The notes beneath the pieces are model-generated. The model was not told where the DNA came from. It was given only the letters and a program-made list of their open reading frames with translations, and searched no databases. Both the position numbers and the translations under genes were made by a program. From JBEKZD01 sp050013395 (GTDB lineage: Bacteria; Verrucomicrobiota; Verrucomicrobiia; Palsa-1439), in assembly GCA_050013395.1 (NCBI GenBank), contig JBEKFI010000182.1:1-9691 (forward strand): a DNA stretch of 9,691 nt. The letters are read 5' to 3'. Shown one piece after another: positions 1 to 5,384 of the stretch; position 1 is the first letter of the stretch; each line of letters opens with the position of its first letter.

Positions 1-467
1 TGGACCAGGTTCGACGGATGCGGTTCGAGGTTGGCGCCCGCATCCATGAGCACGAAGACGTTCTGCGGCGCCGGAATCAGCACCGCCAGCCCCGGCCGGT
101 CCACACCCTCCAGCGTGCGCAACTTCAAATGCGAAGCAGTCAGCAGCGCGCCGGTGTTTCCCGCCGAAACGACGGCGTCCGCCTCACCCTGCTTGACGAG
201 ATCAACTGCGCGGCACATGGAACTGTCCTTTTTGCGCCGCACCGCTTGGACGGGCGGATCGTTCATCTCGATGATCTCGCTGGCGTGGACCACTTGAATA
301 CACGGGTCGTTCACGTTGAGCTTGCGCAACTCCGCCTCCACGCGGGCCTTGTCGCCAACCAGAAAAAGCCGCGCAATTTTGCTGCCGTTGCGCAGCGCAT
401 CGACCGCCCCCGCAACGATGTTCTGGGGCGCAAAATCGCCACCCATCGCATCGACGGCAATTTTCAT
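1..467 (-). CDS. plsX: Phosphate acyltransferase PlsX, N-terminal part (cut by window edge)
   Basis: PlsX makes acyl-phosphate from acyl-ACP and phosphate, the first step of the PlsX/PlsY route to phosphatidic acid; it is a peripheral membrane enzyme. The minus-strand translation starts MKIAVDAMGGDFAP, the hallmark N-terminus of the family, and continues with EIIEMNDPP, then SAGNTGALL and a later MDAGAN segment, all typical PlsX blocks. About 155 of the usual ~330-350 residues are present; the rest lies beyond position 1. The start at 467 is fixed by this N-terminus and lies 12 nt after the rpmF stop, so the two are probably cotranscribed; no strong ribosome binding site is seen. rpmF-plsX adjacency is a very common bacterial arrangement. 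Nothing looks damaged in the visible part. Confidence 0.96.
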   Translation of the reverse strand, partial: MKIAVDAMGGDFAPQNIVAGAVDALRNGSKIARLFLVGDKARVEAELRKLNVNDPCIQVVHASEIIEMNDPPVQAVRRKKDSSMCRAVDLVKQGEADAVVSAGNTGALLTASHLKLRTLEGVDRPGLAVLIPAPQNVFVLMDAGANLEPHPSNLV

Positions 468-479
468 CGCAAACAGTCG

Positions 480-662
480 CTACGCGGCGCTAATGGAAAC
501 GACCTGACGCCCTTTGTAGTAGCCGCAGGACGGACAGACACGATGCGGCCGCACCCCTGCGCCGCATTGCTGGCAGACCGATAATTGCGGTGCCTTGGGC
601 CGATTAGCGGTCTTGCGCGTGCGCAGGCGCATCTTGGACATTCGACGTTTCGGTACACCCAT
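480..662 (-). CDS. rpmF: 50S ribosomal protein bL32
   Basis: bL32 is a small component of the large ribosomal subunit. The 60-residue product starts MGVPKRRMSKMR, matching the usual MAVPKRKTSKS-type N-terminus, and carries two Cys pairs (CQQC near residue 30, CPSC near residue 43) that form the zinc ribbon of the Cys-containing form of L32, followed by the typical GYYKGR segment. Length is normal. It lies 16 nt after yceD and 12 nt before plsX, the classic yceD-rpmF-plsX order. Presence of all four cysteines indicates the zinc-dependent version. Confidence 0.97.
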   Translation of the reverse strand: MGVPKRRMSKMRLRTRKTANRPKAPQLSVCQQCGAGVRPHRVCPSCGYYKGRQVVSISAA

Positions 663-678
663 GAGGAAATGTTCTCCG

Positions 679-1137
679 TTACTGGAGCTTCAGTTGATCC
701 AACGCGCGCCAGCGCAAATCCGCCCGAGACGGCTCGCACTGACAGTCGCCCTCGTTTAAGTTCTTTCCGCAACTCGGGCAGAGCCCCCTGCAATCTTGTT
801 CACACAGGGCCCGTTGTGGAAGTTCCAAGATGATATCTTCTCGAATGTTCGCCGTCAAGTCCACGAAATTCTCGCCGTGAATCTCCTGGTGGAACACAAA
901 CCGGCTCACGCGCAGTGGCAACTCGAAAATCGTCAGACAGCGGCTGCAGCGCAACGTCGCCGGGGCATCTAACGTCCCCGTTACGAGCAACGCATTGCCC
1001 TGGATTTGCGCCAGGAAATCATACGTAATCTCGTGCAGGAAACGGACATCAGGCTCATCCAGGTCCATGATCGCGGGAGGTTCACTTCCCTGCAGAGTTT
1101 CGCCCCCCACGCGAATGCGCTTCACGTTGATTTTCAT
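679..1137 (-). CDS. yceD: YceD/DUF177 family protein (23S rRNA accumulation protein)
   Basis: The 152-residue product belongs to DUF177/YceD, whose E. coli member is reported to be needed for normal 23S rRNA accumulation and which is nearly always encoded next to rpmF. The sequence shows a CSRC pair in the middle and the diagnostic C-terminal block CRGLCPSCGKNLNEGDCQC, which probably binds a metal. I chose the start at 1137 (MKINVKRI) over an in-frame ATG at 1194 because a strong GGAGGAGAG ribosome binding site lies just upstream of 1137, and the extra 19 residues look non-conserved and overlap a hairpin. The gene is followed by rpmF after 16 nt, so translation is likely coordinated. Confidence 0.92.
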   Translation of the reverse strand: MKINVKRIRVGGETLQGSEPPAIMDLDEPDVRFLHEITYDFLAQIQGNALLVTGTLDAPATLRCSRCLTIFELPLRVSRFVFHQEIHGENFVDLTANIREDIILELPQRALCEQDCRGLCPSCGKNLNEGDCQCEPSRADLRWRALDQLKLQ

Positions 1138-1171
1138 CGTTCTCTCCTCCGAGACCAAACTCGGCCCGTTC

Positions 1172-1190
1172 ATGGCGCCTCGGGCGCCAT
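1172..1190. repeat. 8-bp perfect hairpin between coaD and yceD
   Basis: ATGGCGCC at 1172-1179 pairs perfectly with GGCGCCAT at 1183-1190 around a 3-nt loop. It lies in the 60-nt gap between the coaD stop and the yceD start. There is no T-run on either side, so it is unlikely to be a full intrinsic terminator; it could be an mRNA processing or stabilising hairpin, or a small repeat. A second weak stem (CCGAG 1149-1153 with CTCGG 1160-1164) lies immediately upstream of the yceD ribosome binding site. Confidence 0.45.
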
Positions 1191-1197
1191 TCATTGA

Positions 1198-1686
1198 TCA
1201 ACGGCTCGCCACCAGCTTATGTCTCAACGCCTTTTTGACATTGATCGGGACGAAATCGCTCACATCGCCGCCCAGTTGCGCGATTTCCTTCACCAGTCGC
1301 GAGCTGATGAATATGTACTCAAACTTCGGCACGAGGAATATCGTCTCGATCTGCGGACCCAATTTACGATTCACCAACGCCATCTGGAATTCAAATTCAA
1401 AGTCTGAAACGGCCCGCAACCCGCGCACCACCACCGTGGCTTTCTTCCGCCGCGCGTAGTTGACCAGCAGCCCCTCAAAACCATCGACCGTCACGTTGCG
1501 CAGGTTTCTCACCGCCGCCCGTGCCAGCGCAACCCGCTCCTGCACCGTGAACGTCGGTGTTTTCTCCGTGTGACGCGCGACGGCAACAATCATGCGGTCG
1601 AAGATCGTGGCGGCGCGTTGAATGACGTCAAGATGGCCGTTGGTAATGGGATCGAAACTGCCGGGATAGACTGCAACCGTTCGCAT
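1198..1686 (-). CDS. coaD: Phosphopantetheine adenylyltransferase
   Basis: CoaD transfers AMP from ATP to 4'-phosphopantetheine to give dephospho-CoA, the penultimate step of coenzyme A synthesis, in the cytoplasm. The 162-residue product has the nucleotidyltransferase signature at its N-terminus (YPGSFDPITNGHLD, containing the HxGH-type NGH motif), the VVVRGLRAVSDFEFEFQMA block, and the C-terminal FISSRLVKEIAQLGGDVSDFVP block where the ISS and KE residues contribute to nucleotide binding. Length is normal. A GGGAGGG ribosome binding site precedes the ATG at 1686. It is the first gene of the minus-strand cluster, 60 nt ahead of yceD, and its upstream DNA is abutted by an insertion sequence. 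Confidence 0.97.
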   Translation of the reverse strand: MRTVAVYPGSFDPITNGHLDVIQRAATIFDRMIVAVARHTEKTPTFTVQERVALARAAVRNLRNVTVDGFEGLLVNYARRKKATVVVRGLRAVSDFEFEFQMALVNRKLGPQIETIFLVPKFEYIFISSRLVKEIAQLGGDVSDFVPINVKKALRHKLVASR

Positions 1687-1709
1687 AACCCTCCCTGTGT
1701 AGTGGCGCT

Positions 1710-1738
1710 ACCATAATTTTTGCCCGGCGGATTTGCAA
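1710..1738 (-). promoter_or_regulatory. Candidate sigma-70-type promoter of coaD cluster
   Basis: On the minus strand TTGCAA (1738-1733) and TATGGT (1715-1710) are separated by 17 nt and lie about 24 nt upstream of the coaD start. Each box matches the consensus at only four of six positions, so this is a weak prediction. It is the only plausible spaced pair in the short native stretch left between coaD and the insertion sequence end at about 1754. Confidence 0.25.
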
Positions 1739-1759
1739 TCTTTTCTTTTGCCTGTGTTG

Positions 1760-1805
1760 TTAGCTAATGAAATGACCGCTGGTTTTAGCAAGTGAAGTGT
1801 CCGCT
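1760..1805 (+). repeat. Left inverted end of the IS: two tandem ~21-bp units
   Basis: Two copies of a unit of the form TTAGC-AA-TGAA-TG-CCGCT lie at 1760-1780 and 1785-1805, spaced 25 bp start to start. The same two-unit arrangement is found inverted at 3155-3200. Paired units of this kind are expected to be transposase binding sites. Confidence 0.8.
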
Positions 1806-1844
1806 GGGGCGGAATAAGGATGCACGCCCAAAGGAGGTCAACCG

Positions 1845-3065
1845 ATGGGTGTGTATCCGAGATCCGCCGTGGAGCGGATGATGAAAGTCCAGGAAGTGAT
1901 CATGCGAGCAATCGAGGGACGAATTCAGTGGTGGCAAGCGGCAGAGATTCTGGGAGTCAGTTGCCGCACCATGCGGCGCTGGAAATGGCACTATGAACAA
2001 CACGGCTACGACGGATTGTTTGATCGACGCCACCAGCGGCCCAGCCCCAAGCGCGTACCGCTGGCCACGGTCAAAGAGGTGCTGCGGCTGTATCGTCAAC
2101 AGTATCACGATTACAACGCTTGCCACGTGAAACGTGAACACTTTCACGAGAAGCTGCTGGCCGAGCACGGGATGGAGTTGAGGTACACGTGGGTCAAGAC
2201 CGCCCTGCAAACCGCCGGGTTGGTGGCCAAGGACGCGCCGCGCGGCCCGCATCGACAGCGACGCGAGCGTCGCCCGCTGCCGGGGATGTTGGTGTTTGCC
2301 GATGGCAGTGCGCACTGCTGGATCCCCGCGCTGGCACCGGCACAGCAAGAGCTGATCGTGTTCCTCGACGATGCCACCACGGAGGTCTACTACGCTTGGT
2401 TGGTTGAAGAGGAAGGCACACTGCCGATGATGGCCGGGCTGAAGGAGGTCATCGAAACCAAGGGCCTTTTCTGCAGTTTATACACGGATCGGGCGGGGCA
2501 TTTCTTTCACACCCCCGAGGCCGACGGGCCGGTGGACAAGACCCAGTTGACCTAGATCGGTCGGGCGCTGGCGCAACTGGGCATCGAACACATCCCCAGC
2601 TACAGCCCGCAGGCGCGGGGGCCGCATGGAACGATTCTTCGGCTCGTGGCAGGGCCGACTGCCGCAGGAGTTGCGCAGCGCCGGGGTGGATACGATGGCG
2701 GGAGCCAACCGCTATATCCGCAAGGTGTTCGGGCTCTGGCACAACACGCACTGGACCGAGCCGGCGCAGGAGAGCGCGCACAGTCCCGCCATGGCGGGAC
2801 GCCGCTGGGGGTGGTGGACCTGGAGGCGATCCTGTGTGTGCAACACGAGCGGGTGGTGGCAACCGACAACACCATGGTCTTGGGCAATCGCCGGCTGCAG
2901 ATTGCGCCGAGCGCGTGGCGCTGCAGCTTTGCGCGCTGCACGGTGAGAGTGTGCGAGCAATTGGACGGCACTCTGACGGTGCGCTACGGTCCGCACCTGT
3001 TGGGCCGCTGGAACGCCGCTGGTGAGCCACTGGAGGAGAAGAAGAAACTGAGAAAGGCGGCCTGA
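1845..3065 (+). pseudogene. IS transposase, broken by a stop codon and two frameshifts
   Basis: The product begins with a helix-turn-helix (about residues 25-60, QAAEILGVSCRTMRRW) followed by an rve-type integrase core. Asp153 in FADGSAHCW and Asp214 in YTDRAGHFF are the likely first two catalytic acids; the glutamate is in MERFFGSWQGRLPQE, downstream of the breaks. A TAG at 2553-2555 (probably CAG originally) ends the first frame. One extra base at about 2617-2623, in a GC run, moves the frame to the one read from 2626. A compensating shift near 2780-2800 restores the original frame, which then runs through DLEAILCVQHERVVATDNT and DGTLTVRYGPHLLGRW to the stop at 3063-3065, both typical C-terminal blocks. 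AAGGAGGT at 1831-1838 is a strong ribosome binding site. Three separate lesions make an assembly error an unlikely explanation. Family name is by resemblance only. Confidence 0.85.
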
Positions 3066-3073
3066 CCAACCGC

Positions 3074-3126
3074 GCCGCCCGCCTGCCCGCCGCCCTCTCC
3101 CCCAGGGCGGCGGGCAGGCGGGCGGC
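3074..3126. repeat. 23-bp perfect inverted repeat with 7-nt loop
   Basis: The arm at 3074-3096 is the exact reverse complement of the arm at 3104-3126 over 23 bases, all but one pair being G:C, with a CTCCCCC loop. It starts 8 nt after the transposase pseudogene stop, inside the IS. Both sides lack a T-run, so it does not look like a standard Rho-independent terminator. Perfect pairing in an element whose transposase carries three lesions suggests either a recent separate palindromic insertion or selection on the hairpin. Confidence 0.85.
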
Positions 3127-3154
3127 ACAACAACGACAACAACCAAAACCCAGA

Positions 3155-3200
3155 AGCAGACAGATCACTTGCTACAAAAGCGGCCATTTTGATTTGCTAA
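3155..3200 (-). repeat. Right inverted end of the IS: two tandem units
   Basis: Read on the minus strand, 3200-3179 and 3175-3155 match the two units of the left end at about 18 and 17 of 21 positions (one single-base gap in the outer unit), with the same 25-bp spacing. This supports the boundaries of the insertion sequence. Confidence 0.8.
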
Positions 3201-3233
3201 AGACACGCTGCGGGAAAGCAGGCAGGTATTGAG

Positions 3234-3261
3234 GGCGCGCTCGCTGAGCGCGCCGCTCAGC
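3234..3261. repeat. GC-rich hairpin upstream of aat
   Basis: GGCGCGCTC (3234-3242) pairs perfectly with GAGCGCGCC (3246-3254) around a 3-nt loop; an overlapping alternative stem pairs GCTGAGC (3243-3249) with GCTCAGC (3255-3261). The two mutually exclusive stems lie about 65 nt before the aat start, in the ~120-nt gap between the IS and aat. It may be a dispersed palindrome or a leader structure; no T-run follows directly. I see no clear promoter in this gap. Confidence 0.5.
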
Positions 3262-3324
3262 CTAGTCGTTCTCTCACAACGTCCTGACCTTCCGTTTCTG
3301 CTGACTGGTTGCTAAAGTGGCTGC

Positions 3325-4038
3325 ATGCTCGAGCCTGAGTTGCTGCTGGAGGCGTATCGGCGCGGCATTTTTCCGATGGCCGTCAACCCCGACAAGCATG
3401 TCGGGGCAGGTCGGCGCGGTGACATCGGCTGGTTCTCGCCCGATCCGCGCGCGATCATTCCGCTCGATGACCGGTTTCACATCCCGCACGGATTGCGTCG
3501 CGTGCTCAAACAGAAGAAATTCGAGACGACATTCGACACCGATTTTGAGGCCGTCATCCGCGAGTGCGCCAAACGCAAGGAGGGCACGTGGATTTCCAAG
3601 GAGATCATCGAGAGCTACTGCAATCTCCATCGCCTCGGCCACGCCCACAGCGTTGAAGTATGGCTCTGTCCAAAAACTGAGATTCCTCGACAAGCTCGGA
3701 ATGACAAACGGAACAAATGCGACGCTTCGACGCTCCACGCTTCACGCTCCACGCGCCTCGCCGGTGGTTTGTATGGTGTCCACATCGGCGGCGCGTTCTT
3801 CGGCGAGAGCATGTTTCATCGCGTCACCGACGCCTCAAAGGTTGCGCTGGTGGCGTTGGTCGAGCGGCTGCGCGCGCACGGATTCGTGTTGCTCGACACG
3901 CAATGGCAAACGCCGCATCTGGCGCAGTTCGGCACGTACGAGATTCCAAAACGCGAATATCTCTGGCGGCTGCAGCGAGCCGTGACAATCAAATGCGAGT
4001 TTTGGGCTTGCGAGCCGCCACGGGTTCGTGAAACTTGA
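3325..4038 (+). CDS. aat: Leucyl/phenylalanyl-tRNA--protein transferase, carrying two in-frame insertions
   Basis: Aat transfers Leu or Phe from aminoacyl-tRNA to proteins with N-terminal Arg or Lys, marking them for ClpS/ClpAP in the N-end rule pathway. The product begins MLEPELLLEAYRRGIFPMA and has IGWFSPDPRAIIPL, LGHAHSVEVW, GGAFFGESMFHRVTDASKVAL and LLDTQWQTPHLAQFG, a full set of Aat blocks ending in EIPKREYLWRL. At 237 residues it is longer than a typical core because of extra sequence at about residues 22-32 (a palindrome) and residues 114-144, just before the conserved GGLYGV. Both keep the frame. The start at 3325 is fixed by family similarity; the ribosome binding site is weak. The downstream small membrane-protein ATG follows the stop by 7 nt. 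Activity cannot be judged from sequence, though all core blocks remain. Confidence 0.93.
   Translation: MLEPELLLEAYRRGIFPMAVNPDKHVGAGRRGDIGWFSPDPRAIIPLDDRFHIPHGLRRVLKQKKFETTFDTDFEAVIRECAKRKEGTWISKEIIESYCNLHRLGHAHSVEVWLCPKTEIPRQARNDKRNKCDASTLHASRSTRLAGGLYGVHIGGAFFGESMFHRVTDASKVALVALVERLRAHGFVLLDTQWQTPHLAQFGTYEIPKREYLWRLQRAVTIKCEFWACEPPRVRET
3387..3406. repeat. Short palindrome inside aat
   Basis: CCCCGACA (3387-3394) and TGTCGGGG (3399-3406) pair perfectly around a 4-nt loop. It encodes NPDKHVG, followed by AGRRGD, in the stretch between FPMA and IGWFSP, where Aat proteins normally have only a few residues. The reading frame is preserved. It looks like a small palindromic insertion of its own type, unlike the other repeats in the window. 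Confidence 0.6.
3664..3756 (+). repeat. Composite in-frame repeat insertion within aat
   Basis: This stretch separates HSVEVW from LAGGLYGV, parts that normally lie about five residues apart in Aat. Its first part, around 3679-3705, is a sequence with ATTCC/GGAAT inverted ends whose six-frame readings give IPRQARND, VIPSLSRNL and SFRACRGIS; peptides of this type recur as spurious segments in many environmental bacterial protein sets, from memory. Its second part, 3725-3753, consists of imperfect tandem CGCTTCACG/CGCTCCACG units. The net gain is roughly 26-27 codons without a stop or frame change. Confidence 0.75.
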
Positions 4039-4045
4039 ACGTCGG

Positions 4046-4168
4046 ATGAGCGATGTCGGGAAAATCCTGGTGGTCATTGGGCTGAGTTTGGCTGTGCTGG
4101 GCGGATTGATCTGGCTGGGCGGCAAAATGAATCTGCCTCTGGGCCGCTTGCCCGGTGACATCCGGGGA
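4046..4168 (+). pseudogene. DUF2905 family small membrane protein, truncated
   Basis: The reading frame MSDVGKILVVIGLSLAVLGG.. has one transmembrane helix (about residues 5-26) followed by the LPLGRLPGDI signature of DUF2905 proteins. Family members normally continue with a short RGNFTFYFP-like strand and a second transmembrane helix, for about 65-75 residues. Here similarity stops after residue ~39 and repeat-like GC-rich DNA follows, so the second half is missing. No stop codon intervenes: the frame continues into queA. A GTG at 4028, in the same frame and overlapping the aat stop, is an alternative start. The function of DUF2905 is unknown. Either it is a remnant, or the helix is translated as an N-terminal extension of QueA. 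Confidence 0.65.
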
Positions 4169-4226
4169 CGGACCGCCGGGCCGTCCGCCGCCTGTAACTA
4201 TTTCTGGCGCGCCCGGCGGTCGCGCC
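4166..4226. repeat. Inverted-repeat DNA replacing the DUF2905 3' half
   Basis: Several nested stems fill the gap before queA: GGACGG (4166-4171) with CCGTCC (4181-4186), GGCGCG (4206-4211) with CGCGCC (4221-4226), and ACCGCCGGG (4172-4180) with its exact reverse complement at 4212-4220. The structure resembles dispersed palindromic repeats rather than coding DNA, although the frame is open. It ends about 20 nt before the queA start. Confidence 0.55.
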
Positions 4227-4246
4227 CTACCATTGCGTCACAAATG

Positions 4247-5308
4247 ATGAAAACTTCCGAGTTCGACTGCGAGCTGCCTGCTGAGTTGATCGCGCAACGA
4301 CCACTTCCCGATCGCGCGGCGTCGCGGATGATGGTCGTCGAGCGCGCGTCGGGCGAAATCTGTCACGAGCAGTTCCGCCACCTCGGCGCGTACCTTCGCG
4401 CGGGCGACTTGCTGGTGCTCAACGACACGAAAGTCATTCCCGCGCGGATCTGGTCGCGAGAGCCGGTCGCCGAATTGCTGTTGGTTGAAAAGCTCGCGGA
4501 CAACCTTTGGTCGGCACTCGTGAAGCCCGCGAAGAAAGCCAGGCGCGGGGCCGTCCTCGAGTTCGTGGGAGCGGTTTCCAACCGCGATCATGCGGCGGAA
4601 GTTCCAGCGGCGTCGCGGATGAAATCCGCTCCCATGGGCCGGTTGCTCACCGCCGTCGTGGAGGGCACAACCGACTTCGGCGGACGCGTCCTGCGATTCT
4701 CCGGTGACGTTGAGGCGTATTTGGAGAAGCACGGCGCGGCGCCACTGCCGCCGTACATCCACCGCGACGCGCCTGAGCCATCCGACCTCGAACGCTACCA
4801 GACGGTGTTTGCCAAGCGGCCCGGCGCAGTGGCGGCGCCGACGGCGGGTCTGCATTTCACCGCCGAGATGCTGGAACAACTCCGCAACGCGGGCATCGGG
4901 CTCACGTTCATCACGTTGCACGTCGGCATCGGCACGTTCCGGCCCGTGAAAACTAAAACCGTCGAGGAGCACAAGATGCATGCCGAGATGTTTTCCGTCT
5001 CCGCCGAGGCCGCGGCGGCGATGAAGTCGGCGCAACGCATCATCGCCGTTGGCACTACGGTGGTGCGCGCGTTGGAAACGGCCGGCGAGCCGCGCGCGTG
5101 CGAAGGGAGCACGGACATTTTCATTCGGCCGCCATTTCAGTTTCGCGTTGTGGACGCGCTGCTGACCAACTTCCATCTCCCCCGCTCAACGCTGTTGATG
5201 TTGGTGTGCGCGCTTGCCTCGCGGGAGTTGATCCTCCGCGCGTACGCCGAGGCGGTGCGGGAGCGGTACCGCTTTTTCAGCTATGGCGATTGCATGTTGA
5301 TCCTCTGA
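4247..5308 (+). CDS. queA: tRNA preQ1(34) S-adenosylmethionine ribosyltransferase-isomerase, with a 23-codon in-frame insertion
   Basis: QueA transfers and isomerises the ribosyl moiety of SAM onto preQ1 in tRNA, making epoxyqueuosine at the wobble position. The product starts MKTSEFDCELPAELIAQRPL, then shows LLVLNDTKVIPARI, a GGRVLRFSGDVEAYLEKHG block, PLPPYI, the ERYQTVFAKRPGAVAAPTAGLHFT block, the HVGIGTFRPV segment and the C-terminal TNFHLPRSTLLMLV and YRFFSYGD blocks, all standard for QueA. I place the start at 4247; an adjacent ATG at 4244 is equally possible, and the frame is open upstream into the DUF2905 remnant. No clear ribosome binding site precedes it. Between LEF and GRLLTAVVEG there is an extra 23-residue segment encoded by a palindromic element (4566-4634); excision would give a continuous LEFVGRLLTAVVEG, a normal QueA strand-turn-strand. 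Confidence 0.95.
   Translation: MKTSEFDCELPAELIAQRPLPDRAASRMMVVERASGEICHEQFRHLGAYLRAGDLLVLNDTKVIPARIWSREPVAELLLVEKLADNLWSALVKPAKKARRGAVLEFVGAVSNRDHAAEVPAASRMKSAPMGRLLTAVVEGTTDFGGRVLRFSGDVEAYLEKHGAAPLPPYIHRDAPEPSDLERYQTVFAKRPGAVAAPTAGLHFTAEMLEQLRNAGIGLTFITLHVGIGTFRPVKTKTVEEHKMHAEMFSVSAEAAAAMKSAQRIIAVGTTVVRALETAGEPRACEGSTDIFIRPPFQFRVVDALLTNFHLPRSTLLMLVCALASRELILRAYAEAVRERYRFFSYGDCMLIL
4566..4634 (+). repeat. 69-bp palindromic element inserted in frame in queA
   Basis: The element has 22-nt inverted ends, 4566-4587 and 4613-4634, identical at 19 of 22 positions; each starts TGGGAGCGG and ends CCGCGA when read inward. Its length is exactly 69 bp, 23 codons, without stop. The base run TGGG at its left end is repeated immediately after its right end (4635-4638), which may be a small target duplication. 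Removing 69 bp restores a normal QueA sequence. Confidence 0.85.
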
Positions 5309-5384
5309 ATCCCGTCCCGCTGCGTCCTGCCCGGCGCGGTAGCTGCTTTTATCGCAGCACACTGCAGCCATTGAAGGACGCATC

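Larger units (their letters stand above)
1754..3206 (+). mobile_element. Decayed insertion sequence (ISNCY/IS481-like DDE transposase) with double-unit inverted ends
   Basis: A ~1.45-kb element carries one plus-strand transposase pseudogene and imperfect terminal inverted repeats. The outer boundaries are set at matching GTGT (1754-1757) and ACAC (3203-3206), beyond which similarity stops; these ends are approximate. No obvious target-site duplication is visible in the flanks, so the true ends may be slightly different or the duplication has decayed. It sits between coaD (minus) and aat (plus), a neutral spot between divergent genes. The transposase is not functional, so the copy could move only if a related intact transposase acts in trans. 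Confidence 0.8.

Noticed and set aside
2553..2800. Programmed frameshifting in the IS transposase, as in IS3-type elements
   Set aside because: There is a nonsense codon as well as two shifts, no slippery heptamer is apparent, and the single original frame carries all domains, so decay is the simpler reading.
3074..3126. Rho-independent terminator after the transposase
   Set aside because: The stem is strong but no T-run follows on either strand; the downstream bases are mainly A and C.
2449..3168. Long minus-strand open frame opposite the transposase
   Set aside because: It has low-complexity, Pro/Arg/Ser-rich composition and lies opposite clearly conserved transposase sequence; it is a GC-rich shadow.
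1740..3220. Target-site duplication flanking the IS
   Set aside because: The bases just outside 1754 and 3206 show no matching direct repeat that I can support.
3725..3753. Short CRISPR-like repeats in aat
   Set aside because: The CGCTTCACG/CGCTCCACG units are about 9-10 nt, directly tandem and without spacers; they are a degenerate microsatellite-like repeat.
4238..5176. 312-residue minus-strand open frame opposite queA
   Set aside because: It is the antisense shadow of a well-conserved QueA frame, rich in His and Arg as expected of such shadows.
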